Positions 1 through 5,649 of a stretch of DNA of 7,667 bases are shown piece after piece. Numbering within the stretch: the stretch's first letter is position 1; every line of letters starts with the position of its first letter. The DNA comes from Bacteroides sp. GTDB taxonomy: Bacteria; Bacteroidota; Bacteroidia; Bacteroidales; Muribaculaceae. Below the pieces are notes generated by a model, which did no database searches, was not told the origin of the DNA, and worked only from the letters and a program-made list of their open reading frames with translations. A program made the position numbers and the translations under genes. The stretch covers positions 6,194-13,860 of the forward strand of contig JAAVDV010000006.1 of NCBI GenBank assembly GCA_014801595.1. Reading direction: 5' to 3'.

Positions 1-731
1 TCCATGCCCTCGTTCTTCTGGAATTCATCAGCGAGCCAGTCGATGATAACGTTATCGAAGTCATCACCGCCGAGGTGGGTATCACCGTTGGTGGATTTAA
101 CCTCGAAGACGCCGTCGCCGAGTTCAAGGATAGAGATATCGAATGTACCGCCACCGAGGTCGAATACAGCGATCTTCTCCTCTTTCTGAGATTTGTCGAG
201 ACCATAGGCGAGGGCTGCGGCAGTAGGCTCATTGACGATACGGCGCACCTTGAGACCTGCGATCTCACCGGCCTCCTTGGTGGCCTGACGCTGAGAATCA
301 TCGAAGTATGCAGGGACAGTGATGACGGCTTCCGTCACCTCCTGACCGAGGAAATCCTCGGCAGTCTTTTTCATCTTCTGAAGAATCATGGCCGAGATCT
401 CCTGCGGGGTGTAGTCGCGGCCGTCGATGTCGACCTTAGGCAGATCGTTCTGGCAAACGACCTTGTAAGGCACACGCTTGATCTCATCAGTTACCTGATC
501 GCATTTCTCACCCATGAAACGCTTGATTGAATAGATTGTGCGGGTCGGGTTAGTGATGGCCTGACGTTTTGCGGGGTCACCTACCTTGCGCTCGCCGCCG
601 TCAACGAATGCTACGACCGACGGAGTTGTGTTGCGACCTTCATTGTTGGGGATCACAACCGGATCCTTACCTTCCAGAACAGATACGCAAGAGTTGGTGG
701 TTCCCAAGTCGATACCAATAATTTTTCCCAT
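1..731 (-). CDS. dnaK: Molecular chaperone DnaK (Hsp70), N-terminal part, cut by the window edge
   Basis: DnaK is the cytosolic ATP-dependent Hsp70 chaperone that works with DnaJ and GrpE in folding and stress protection. The visible 243 residues start at an ATG at 729-731 and run off the left edge, so only part of the nucleotide-binding domain is present; the family is about 630-640 residues long. Visible hallmarks are the phosphate-1 loop GIDLGTTNS (residues 6-14), the catalytic lysine in SIKRFMG (K70), AVITVPAYFDDSQRQ (135-149), the NEPTAAALAYGLD motif (167-179) and the phosphate-2 motif FDLGGGTFDISIL (190-202). All are intact and the frame is open throughout. The start is secure because MGKIIGIDLGTTNS is the usual family N-terminus. 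The upstream sequence is A-rich with no Shine-Dalgarno, as is usual in Bacteroidota. The gene is divergent from the serine palmitoyltransferase gene. Identity is nearly certain. Confidence 0.98.
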   Translation of the reverse strand, partial: MGKIIGIDLGTTNSCVSVLEGKDPVVIPNNEGRNTTPSVVAFVDGGERKVGDPAKRQAITNPTRTIYSIKRFMGEKCDQVTDEIKRVPYKVVCQNDLPKVDIDGRDYTPQEISAMILQKMKKTAEDFLGQEVTEAVITVPAYFDDSQRQATKEAGEIAGLKVRRIVNEPTAAALAYGLDKSQKEEKIAVFDLGGGTFDISILELGDGVFEVKSTNGDTHLGGDDFDNVIIDWLADEFQKNEGM

Positions 732-764
732 GATTTCTATAGTTTTAAGTTTATAATTTCTATC

Positions 765-796
765 TATGTGTTTTCCACTCTTATGTGTTTTCCACT
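765..796 (-). repeat. Tandem direct repeat, 2 x 15 bp, in the presumed dnaK leader
   Basis: The 15-mer TATGTGTTTTCCACT occurs exactly twice, at 765-779 and 782-796, with a 17-bp period (2-bp spacer). Read in the dnaK direction it is AGTGGAAAACACATA. The copies lie 33 to 65 bases upstream of the dnaK start codon, so they fall in the 5' leader or core promoter region. Two perfect 15-bp copies in 32 bases are unlikely by chance. A regulator-binding pair or an RNA element are both possible. The sequence does not match the CIRCE operator. Confidence 0.75.
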
Positions 797-799
797 TGC

Positions 800-823
800 G
801 GAGAGCGTCATTTTAACGTCTCC
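800..823 (-). promoter_or_regulatory. Bulged stem-loop in the presumed dnaK leader
   Basis: GGAGA-g-CGT (800-808) pairs with ACG-TCTCC (816-823), giving an 8-bp stem with one bulged base (805) and a 7-base loop (809-815). It lies directly upstream of the 15-bp repeats in the dnaK direction. No T-tract follows on either strand, so it is not a standard terminator. It could be an operator or a leader RNA structure. The pairing is seen in the sequence; the function is a guess. Confidence 0.35.
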
Positions 824-1004
824 GTTTTCACCTATTTAAACAAATAGCGTGCTAAATGTTTCAATTCTCGGTTTCTAAAAAAGTATTAAAATTATTAAAA
901 TGTTAGTTGTCAACGGTTTAAGTTAATCGATTGTATAATCTATGAAAATCGGCGTGAGATTTAATTGACAGAATTATCAATCTTCGGGCCAAAAATGTCA
1001 AAAA

Positions 1005-1024
1005 CGTCCCCTTCAGGGATGACG
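1005..1024. other. Small bulged inverted repeat in the intergenic region
   Basis: CGTC-CCC (1005-1011) pairs with GGG-at-GACG (1016-1024) around a TTCA tetraloop, giving 7 G/C-rich pairs with a two-base bulge. It is a local G/C-rich island in AT-rich DNA. There is no adjacent T-tract and no assigned role. It may be an upstream operator or part of a small transcript. Confidence 0.25.
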
Positions 1025-1158
1025 CGCCGTTGCATCGGAGAAGGGAAATTGCCAAATCGCATATAAATATAAGGTGAATTCCGGAGCAGAAACAATAAAA
1101 AATAGCGGTCGGCAGTAAAAATTATGATTTATAGAGTTGTTGATTGTGGAAAAATAAT

Positions 1159-1166
1159 TAAATTTG
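1159..1166 (+). promoter_or_regulatory. Bacteroides-type -7 promoter box (TAnnTTTG) for the serine palmitoyltransferase gene
   Basis: TAAATTTG at 1159-1166 is a perfect match to the TAnnTTTG -7 consensus of the Bacteroidota primary sigma factor. A TTGTTG stretch at 1137-1142 sits about where the weaker -33 TTTG element would lie, but it is not an exact match. Transcription would begin near 1171-1174, only about 4-7 bases before the ATG at 1178. The mRNA would then be nearly leaderless for that ATG, or have an approximately 80-base leader if translation starts at 1253. Confidence 0.55.
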
Positions 1167-1177
1167 TGGCCTAATAA

Positions 1178-2446
1178 ATGGCCTCTCTGACTGAAAGGTC
1201 CCGCGTAAATGTGTCGGAGCCTCTCGGAGAGAACAAATTAAGCCAGCATACGATGAAACTTTTACAAGAAAAATTAGCGCGTTACGACGCTCCCCAGAAG
1301 GCGAAAGCAGCAGGGGTGTATCCTTATTTCCGTCCGATATCGAGTGAGCAGAACACAGAGGTGCTCATGGATGGGAAGAAGGTTCTTATGTTCGGCTCCA
1401 ATAGCTATATGGGGTTGACCAACCACCCGAAAGTGATAGAAGCCGCTGTGGAGGCCACGCGCAAATACGGCACCGGCATGGCCGGTTCACCGTTCCTTAA
1501 CGGCACGATTGACCTTCACCGTAATTTCGAACATCGCATAGCGGAATACATGGGCAAGGAGGACGCCATGCTTTACAGCACAGGTTTCGGCGTCAATCTC
1601 GGCGTGGTCAGCACCCTGACCGGACGCGAGGACTATATCATCCTCGACGAGCAGGACCATGCTTCGATTATCGAAGGGCGTCGTCTGTCGTTCTCGAACT
1701 ACCTTAAATATAAACACAACGATATGGAGTCGCTTGAGGCTGCATTGCGTAAGTGCGACCCCGACAAGGTGAAGCTCATCGTCAGCGATTCGGTCTTCTC
1801 GATGGAGGGCGATGTGGCGAATATTCCCGAGATGGTGCGTCTCAAAAAGGAATACAACGCCACGCTTATGATTGATGAGGCACACGGTATCGGAGTGTTC
1901 GGCGAGGGTGGACGAGGAGTCGTGCATCATTACGGCGCAACCGACGACGTTGACCTGATAATGGGTACGTTCTCGAAATCATTTGCATCCCTGGGTGGTT
2001 TTATCGCCACCGACAAGGAGATCACCAACTACCTGCGCCATCATTCCCGTTCCTACATCTTCACCGCCTCCATCACCCCGGCGGCCACTGCTGCGGCAAA
2101 TGCCGCACTCGACATCATGATCGCCGAGCCGGAGCGCCAGAAACATCTTTGGGATATCACCAACTACGCTCTCGAAAACTTCCGTGCGATGGGACTTGAG
2201 ATCGGTCACACCTCGACTCCGATTATCCCCCTCTACATACGCGATGACTACAAGACATTCCGTGTGACGCGCGATCTGCTCGACGAGGGTGTGTTTGTCA
2301 ATCCGGTGGTGTCGCCGGCTGTGGCGCCTCACGATACGCTGATACGCTATTCGCTGATGGCTACCCACACCAAGGAGCAGGTGACACGTTCACTTGAGGC
2401 TATCGAGAAAGTCTTCAGAAAGAACGGTCTCCTTCCGGAAAAATAA
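1178..2446 (+). CDS. spt: Serine palmitoyltransferase (PLP-dependent alpha-oxoamine synthase)
   Basis: This enzyme condenses L-serine with a long-chain acyl-CoA to give 3-ketosphinganine, the first committed step of sphingolipid synthesis in Bacteroidota. The 422 residues are a fold-type I PLP enzyme of the alpha-oxoamine synthase family. Visible residues are H161 in DHASIIEG (stacks on the PLP ring), D233 and H236 in DEAHGIG, the Schiff-base lysine K267 in GTFSKSFASLGG, and R390 in TLIRYSLMATHT, probably carboxylate-binding. KLLQEKLARYDAPQKAKAAG and SRSYIF are typical of the Bacteroides enzymes rather than of BioF or glycine C-acetyltransferase (Kbl). Two in-frame TAA codons (1172-1177) precede the ATG at 1178. 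The family N-terminus, however, starts at M26 (ATG 1253, MKLLQEKL), so the first 25 residues may be untranslated leader. No overlap with neighbours. BioF or Kbl activity is less likely but cannot be excluded from sequence alone. Confidence 0.88.
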   Translation: MASLTERSRVNVSEPLGENKLSQHTMKLLQEKLARYDAPQKAKAAGVYPYFRPISSEQNTEVLMDGKKVLMFGSNSYMGLTNHPKVIEAAVEATRKYGTGMAGSPFLNGTIDLHRNFEHRIAEYMGKEDAMLYSTGFGVNLGVVSTLTGREDYIILDEQDHASIIEGRRLSFSNYLKYKHNDMESLEAALRKCDPDKVKLIVSDSVFSMEGDVANIPEMVRLKKEYNATLMIDEAHGIGVFGEGGRGVVHHYGATDDVDLIMGTFSKSFASLGGFIATDKEITNYLRHHSRSYIFTASITPAATAAANAALDIMIAEPERQKHLWDITNYALENFRAMGLEIGHTSTPIIPLYIRDDYKTFRVTRDLLDEGVFVNPVVSPAVAPHDTLIRYSLMATHTKEQVTRSLEAIEKVFRKNGLLPEK

Positions 2447-2502
2447 CAGATACCCTTTCTCCTCCGACAATTAACTCTGACTTTACTCTCCGCATCATAC
2501 TT

Positions 2503-2539
2503 CCCTCGGGAGTCGGTCTCTCCGGCCCTTCCCGAAGGG
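2503..2539. other. Imperfect inverted repeat downstream of the serine palmitoyltransferase gene
   Basis: CCCTCGGGA (2503-2511) can pair with TCCCGAAGGG (2530-2539) with one bulged base across an 18-base spacer. No T-tract follows on either strand. It may attenuate readthrough into the gene at 2586 or protect a processed 3' end, but evidence for a terminator is weak. No TAnnTTTG box was found between 2447 and 2585, so the downstream gene may depend on readthrough. Confidence 0.25.
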
Positions 2540-2585
2540 AGATGTGCGCCCCGACAAAATATAGAAAGACTATCACTTCACCCCT

Positions 2586-3122
2586 ATGATATATAAGTTC
2601 AAATTAGTCAGCGACGAAGTAAGCAACTTCGCCCGTGAGATCGAGATCGACTCCGAATCCTCGTTTCTCCAGCTCCGCAATGTAATCCTTGATTCGGTCG
2701 ACTACACAAAAGATGAGCTCGACTCCTTCTTCATTTGCGATGACGATTGGACCCGCAATGAGGAGATAACCCTCGAAGATATGGGATCATCATCCGACCA
2801 GGATGTATGGCTCATGGATGATACGCCGCTCAGCGAGTTTCTTGAAGAGGAGGGACAGAAGCTTATGTTCATGTTTGACTACATGACGGAGCGCTCCTTC
2901 TTCATGGAGCTGAAAGAGATTGTGCCCGGAAGCTCGCTTATAGATCCGATATGCACTCTCAAGCGCGGCAAGGCTCCGAAACAGGAGAGCGATATCGATC
3001 TGGATATAACTCCGGTCGTGACACCTGCCATCGGCACTGAAATCGACGATGAATTCTATGGAGATTCCGACTTCAGCGACGACGAAATCGCAGGCTTGAG
3101 CGACGATTTCGAACTCGACTGA
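2586..3122 (+). CDS. Small acidic protein of the plasmid pRiA4b ORF-3 / IS1096 TnpR-like family
   Basis: The function of this family (Pfam PRiA4_ORF3) is unknown; its name comes from passenger genes in mobile elements, but chromosomal single-domain copies are common in Bacteroidales. The 178 residues begin with the family pattern IYKFKLVSDEV..F.REIEID (2-22), then FLQLRNVILDSVDYTKDEL (27-45), the signature FFICDDDW (48-55), EITLEDM (60-66) and LSEFLEEEGQKLMFMFDY (82-99), all in the first 112 or so residues. A basic linker (KRGKAPK, 126-132) leads to a very acidic tail ending DDEIAGLSDDFELD (165-178). No signal peptide or membrane segment is visible, so it is probably cytosolic. No transposase or inverted-repeat ends lie nearby, so I do not read it as part of a mobile element here. 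It sits 139 bp after the serine palmitoyltransferase gene and is followed by a strong terminator. Family assignment is from recognised motifs. Confidence 0.8.
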   Translation: MIYKFKLVSDEVSNFAREIEIDSESSFLQLRNVILDSVDYTKDELDSFFICDDDWTRNEEITLEDMGSSSDQDVWLMDDTPLSEFLEEEGQKLMFMFDYMTERSFFMELKEIVPGSSLIDPICTLKRGKAPKQESDIDLDITPVVTPAIGTEIDDEFYGDSDFSDDEIAGLSDDFELD

Positions 3123-3170
3123 AATAGCCGAGGCATTGATCGGGAGCAGCCTGATGCCGACCCGGTTAAG

Positions 3171-3219
3171 ATATCCCGGCCCATCCGCAGACTATGACTG
3201 CGGTGGGCCGGATATTTTT
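3171..3219 (+). terminator. Strong intrinsic terminator after the pRiA4b ORF-3-like gene
   Basis: The arms 3171-3190 and 3198-3215 form about 18 base pairs with two single-base bulges (3175 and 3184) and a 7-base loop (3191-3197). The core pairs CCGCAG with CTGCGG and CGGCCCA with TGGGCCG. A T-tract (3215-3219) follows directly on the plus strand. It lies about 50 bases after the stop codon at 3120-3122 and would end transcripts from that gene, and possibly from the serine palmitoyltransferase gene. Confidence 0.85.
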
Positions 3220-3387
3220 GTGATTACGGATAAAGCGTGGGTGAAGTGTTAAAATTTGAGTGTTAGTATCAATAATCGTGAACTATCCTTTTTGCCGGAT
3301 GTTTACTTGATGTAGCAGGATACCCCACAATGAGGTGGGAAAGTGGATGGCTCAATAATTTTTTAACTAACTCCGATTTACAGACAC

Positions 3388-3762
3388 ATGATAACAGATG
3401 CCGTAATACAGGAAATCTATAAGACCCATAAGAAGCCTCCCAAAGATCTCAACGATCTTAACCTCCACGAGGCAATCTATGAGTTGCGGGGACATCATTC
3501 CATGACTCTCGATTCCGAAGATCTTTCACGCGCGGAGGTTATAATCAACGATGTGGAGGATTTCAACCCGTTCCGGCGGTTCCTCGTCAGAGGACTTTAT
3601 GCAATTCTCCCATTCGACCGTCAGATAGCCTTCGTCTTCCGGAGCCATATATTATTTCTCAATAAAGAGGATGACGGCATGAACGTTCACTTCCGTCCCA
3701 GCGACGAAGATGAGGATGAGGATGACGACCGCGGATGGTTCCGCAAGCTTCTCGGCTTATGA
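3388..3762 (+). CDS. Hypothetical 124-residue protein with an acidic run and amphipathic C-terminus
   Basis: I do not recognise a family or function. The protein has no signal peptide. The body (1-100) looks like a small soluble alpha/beta domain, with a hydrophobic stretch FLVRGLYAILPF (65-76) and IAFVFRSHILFL (80-91) that is interrupted by charged residues and is more likely core strands than a membrane span. It ends in nine consecutive acidic residues (106-114) followed by the short amphipathic, aromatic and basic tail RGWFRKLLGL (115-124). Such a tail could dock on a membrane or on a partner protein; this is inference. The gene has its own 265-bp upstream region behind a terminator, so it is probably a separate transcript, although I could not place a promoter with confidence. 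A start at 3388 is favoured because the upstream sequence is A/T-rich and non-coding in character. Open frame and coding-like composition support a real gene. Confidence 0.7.
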   Translation: MITDAVIQEIYKTHKKPPKDLNDLNLHEAIYELRGHHSMTLDSEDLSRAEVIINDVEDFNPFRRFLVRGLYAILPFDRQIAFVFRSHILFLNKEDDGMNVHFRPSDEDEDEDDDRGWFRKLLGL

Positions 3763-3892
3763 TTCTCCCCTCGATACAGACACCGGTTTCCTACTGAATA
3801 CTTATCCTATACTTTCCTCACACACTCTCCGCCACAAGAATTCAAAGCGGTACACATCTCAGAAAAATAAATATTACAATAGCTTCGATAAG

Positions 3893-3934
3893 CAGAACCC
3901 CCCGATGCCGTTGACACGACACCGGGGGGTTCTG
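3893..3934. terminator. Convergent, probably bidirectional terminator stem
   Basis: CAGAACCCCCCG (3893-3904) pairs perfectly with CGGGGGGTTCTG (3923-3934), a 12-bp stem with six consecutive C:G pairs. The 18-base interior (3905-3922) adds several partial pairs. It lies between the stop of the plus-strand gene at 3762 and the stop of the minus-strand operon at 3964, the usual place for a shared terminator. T-tracts next to the stem are weak on both strands, so termination may be imperfect or the stem may mainly protect 3' ends. Confidence 0.75.
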
Positions 3935-3963
3935 TATTTGGACGTTTCGTAAGCTTTTCCGGA

Positions 3964-5127
3964 TTAGCCGAGGAAGCTGAGGAGCACGCCGGCAGCAACT
4001 GCCGAACCGATCACGCCTGCCACGTTGGGGCCCATGGCGTGCATCAGGAGGTAGTTGGAGGGATCATATTCGAGACCAACGTTGTTGGAGATACGCGCTG
4101 CCATGGGCACAGCCGATACACCGGCGTTACCGATGAGCGGGTTGATCTTCTTGTTCTTCGGGAGGAAGATATTGAAGAGCTTAACGCTGAGCACACCTGC
4201 GGATGAGGCGATGATGAACGCGAGGAAACCGAGGCCGAAGATTTTCAGGGTATCCCAGCTCAGGAATACGTCAGCCTGAGTGGATGCGCCTACGGTCAGA
4301 CCCAGCAGGATTGTGATGATGTCGGTCATGGCATTCTGGGCGGTCTTGGCAAGACGGGTTGTAACGCCCGACTCACGCAGCAGGTTGCCGAAGAAGAGCA
4401 TACCGAGCAGGGGAATACCGGAGGGCACGACGAAACATGTCAGCAGCAGGCCTACAATCGGGAAGATAATCTTCTCGTTCTGGCTCACTACACGCGCGGG
4501 CTTCATCTTGATCAGACGCTCCTCTTTGGAAGTGAAGAGACGCATCAACGGGGGCTGGATAAGCGGAATCAGGGCCATGTAGGAATAAGCCGAGACCGCT
4601 ACCGCGCCGAGAAGCTTCGGATTGAGTTTCGAGGTGGTGAAGATAGCAGTCGGGCCGTCGGCGCCGCCGATGATAGCGACACAGCCTGCCGAGAGGGGAT
4701 CGAAACCTACGAGCAGCGAGAGCATGTAGGCACCGAAGATACCGAACTGGGCGCAGGCACCGATAACCATCAGCTTCGGATTGGCGAGCAGAGCCGAGAA
4801 ATCGGTCATGGCGCCGATGCCGAGGAAGATGAGCGGGGGATACCAGCCCTTCTCCACACCGTTATAAAGGATGTTGAGAACCGACCCTTCCTCATAGATG
4901 CCGATTTCCATGCCCGGCTGGAAGGGTATATTGCCAAGAAGCATACCGAATCCGATCGGCACGAGCAGCAGAGGCTCGAAGTTCTTCTTGATAGCCAGCC
5001 ACACGAAGAAGCATCCGACGATGAGCATAATGATATTTCCCCACTCGCAGTTGGCGAAGCCGGTGAAATTCCAGAATGTCGTCAGAGAGTCTTCCAGGAA
5101 TGCGGCGAAAGAACTAAGCAATACCAT
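3964..5127 (-). CDS. oadB: Sodium-translocating decarboxylase beta subunit (OadB/MmdB type)
   Basis: This integral membrane subunit accepts carboxybiotin from the carrier protein, releases CO2 and exports Na+ across the cytoplasmic membrane. The 387 residues hold many hydrophobic segments and the conserved pump motifs. These include GGADGPTAIFTTSKL (154-168), whose D157 aligns with Asp203 of the Klebsiella OadB, and YSYMALIPLIQPP (181-193), whose Y183 aligns with Tyr229. In NPLIGNAGVSAVPMAAR (329-345), N329, G333, S338 and R345 keep the spacing of Asn373, Gly377, Ser382 and Arg389. All key residues are therefore present. The length is a little below that of the Klebsiella enzyme (about 430). 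It is the last gene of the operon, 50 bp after the biotin carrier gene, and a stem-loop follows its stop. Its partner here is a methylmalonyl-CoA type carboxyltransferase, so it is most likely the beta subunit of methylmalonyl-CoA decarboxylase; the sequence of this subunit alone does not separate it from oxaloacetate or glutaconyl-CoA pumps. Confidence 0.94.
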   Translation of the reverse strand: MVLLSSFAAFLEDSLTTFWNFTGFANCEWGNIIMLIVGCFFVWLAIKKNFEPLLLVPIGFGMLLGNIPFQPGMEIGIYEEGSVLNILYNGVEKGWYPPLIFLGIGAMTDFSALLANPKLMVIGACAQFGIFGAYMLSLLVGFDPLSAGCVAIIGGADGPTAIFTTSKLNPKLLGAVAVSAYSYMALIPLIQPPLMRLFTSKEERLIKMKPARVVSQNEKIIFPIVGLLLTCFVVPSGIPLLGMLFFGNLLRESGVTTRLAKTAQNAMTDIITILLGLTVGASTQADVFLSWDTLKIFGLGFLAFIIASSAGVLSVKLFNIFLPKNKKINPLIGNAGVSAVPMAARISNNVGLEYDPSNYLLMHAMGPNVAGVIGSAVAAGVLLSFLG

Positions 5128-5178
5128 TTTAGAAAGATGATGTTAAGATTGCTGATGTTGTGTGAGGTCTCGCGGGTA

Positions 5179-5628
5179 TCACTCGATGATCATGATATCG
5201 GTGCCCTCGAGGATAGCGTCGCCGACGCCGACGAGAATCTTCTTCACTGTGCCGGAGACGTTGCAGTGAATGTCGTTCTCCATCTTCATGGCCTCAAGCA
5301 CGCAGACGGTGTCGCCTGACTTGACGCTCTGACCCTCGGTGACGTTGATGCTCATGATAGTGCCGGGCAGCGGACTCTTGACAGCTGTGCCGGGGCCGGC
5401 GGGAGCGGCGGGCTTGGAGATAACCTTCGCGCCGGTCTCCGTGCGGGGAGCTGCTGCGGGAGCTTTCGGTTTAACGAGGGGAGATACCTTGTTGGCGTTG
5501 GCGGGAGCCTTGTCGAGTTCCACGTCATAGGGAGTGCCGTTGACCTCAACGTGCACCTTGTTGTCGACCACGTCGCCCACGGTCACATTGAAGCGGGTGC
5601 CGTTGATCTTATATTTGTATTCTTTCAT
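5179..5628 (-). CDS. mmdC: Biotin carrier protein of the methylmalonyl-CoA decarboxylase (gamma subunit)
   Basis: This is the mobile biotin carrier that moves CO2 from the carboxyltransferase to the membrane beta subunit. The 149 residues have three parts: an N-terminal domain (about 1-48), an Ala/Pro-rich flexible linker (about 50-82) and a biotinyl/lipoyl domain (83-149). The biotinylation motif EAMKMEN is intact with the target lysine at K115, 34 residues before the C-terminus as usual for the family. There is no biotin carboxylase domain, which fits a decarboxylase rather than an ATP-dependent carboxylase. The start ATG is preceded by an A-rich tract and lies 21 bp after the OadG-like gene. 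A role as the carrier of a glutaconyl-CoA or oxaloacetate decarboxylase is possible on sequence alone; the neighbouring carboxyltransferase favours methylmalonyl-CoA. Confidence 0.93.
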   Translation of the reverse strand: MKEYKYKINGTRFNVTVGDVVDNKVHVEVNGTPYDVELDKAPANANKVSPLVKPKAPAAAPRTETGAKVISKPAAPAGPGTAVKSPLPGTIMSINVTEGQSVKSGDTVCVLEAMKMENDIHCNVSGTVKKILVGVGDAILEGTDIMIIE

Positions 5629-5649
5629 TTTTTCGGAAAGGGTATGATG

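Larger units (their letters stand above)
732..1177. other. AT-rich divergent intergenic region between dnaK and the serine palmitoyltransferase gene
   Basis: This 446-bp stretch has no credible ORF. It must hold the dnaK promoter (minus strand) and the promoter for the sphingolipid gene (plus strand). Its supported contents are a tandem 15-bp repeat (765-796), a bulged hairpin (800-823), a second small hairpin (1005-1024) and a Bacteroides-type -7 box (1159-1166). I found no perfect TAnnTTTG box on the minus strand, so the dnaK promoter is not placed. I saw no tRNA-like fold or known riboswitch. Confidence 0.7.

Noticed and set aside
75..530. Plus-strand open frame of 151 codons opposite dnaK
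   Set aside because: DnaK motifs on the minus strand explain the region fully.
847..855. GCGTGCTAA, close to one half of the CIRCE operator (GAGTGCTAA), upstream of dnaK
   Set aside because: The partner half is absent at the expected 9-base spacing (829-837), so HrcA control is not supported.
964..981. ATTGA/TCAAT inverted repeat
   Set aside because: Five AT-rich pairs around an 8-base spacer are expected by chance in this composition.
1487..1930. Minus-strand open frame inside the serine palmitoyltransferase gene (also 1979-2368)
   Set aside because: It is a shadow of a strongly supported gene, with no domain and His/Arg-rich composition typical of antisense frames.
2586..3122. Mobile element carrying the pRiA4b ORF-3-like gene
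   Set aside because: No transposase, terminal inverted repeats or target duplications are visible; the family name alone is not evidence.
3251..3258. AAAATTTG as a -7 promoter box for the gene at 3388
   Set aside because: It misses the consensus T, lacks a TTTG at proper distance (the nearest is about 30 bases upstream) and would leave a leader over 120 bases long.
3710..3952. Plus-strand 80-codon frame overlapping the end of the 124-residue gene and the convergent terminator
   Set aside because: It runs through the terminator stem, starts in the acidic repeat tract and shows no domain.
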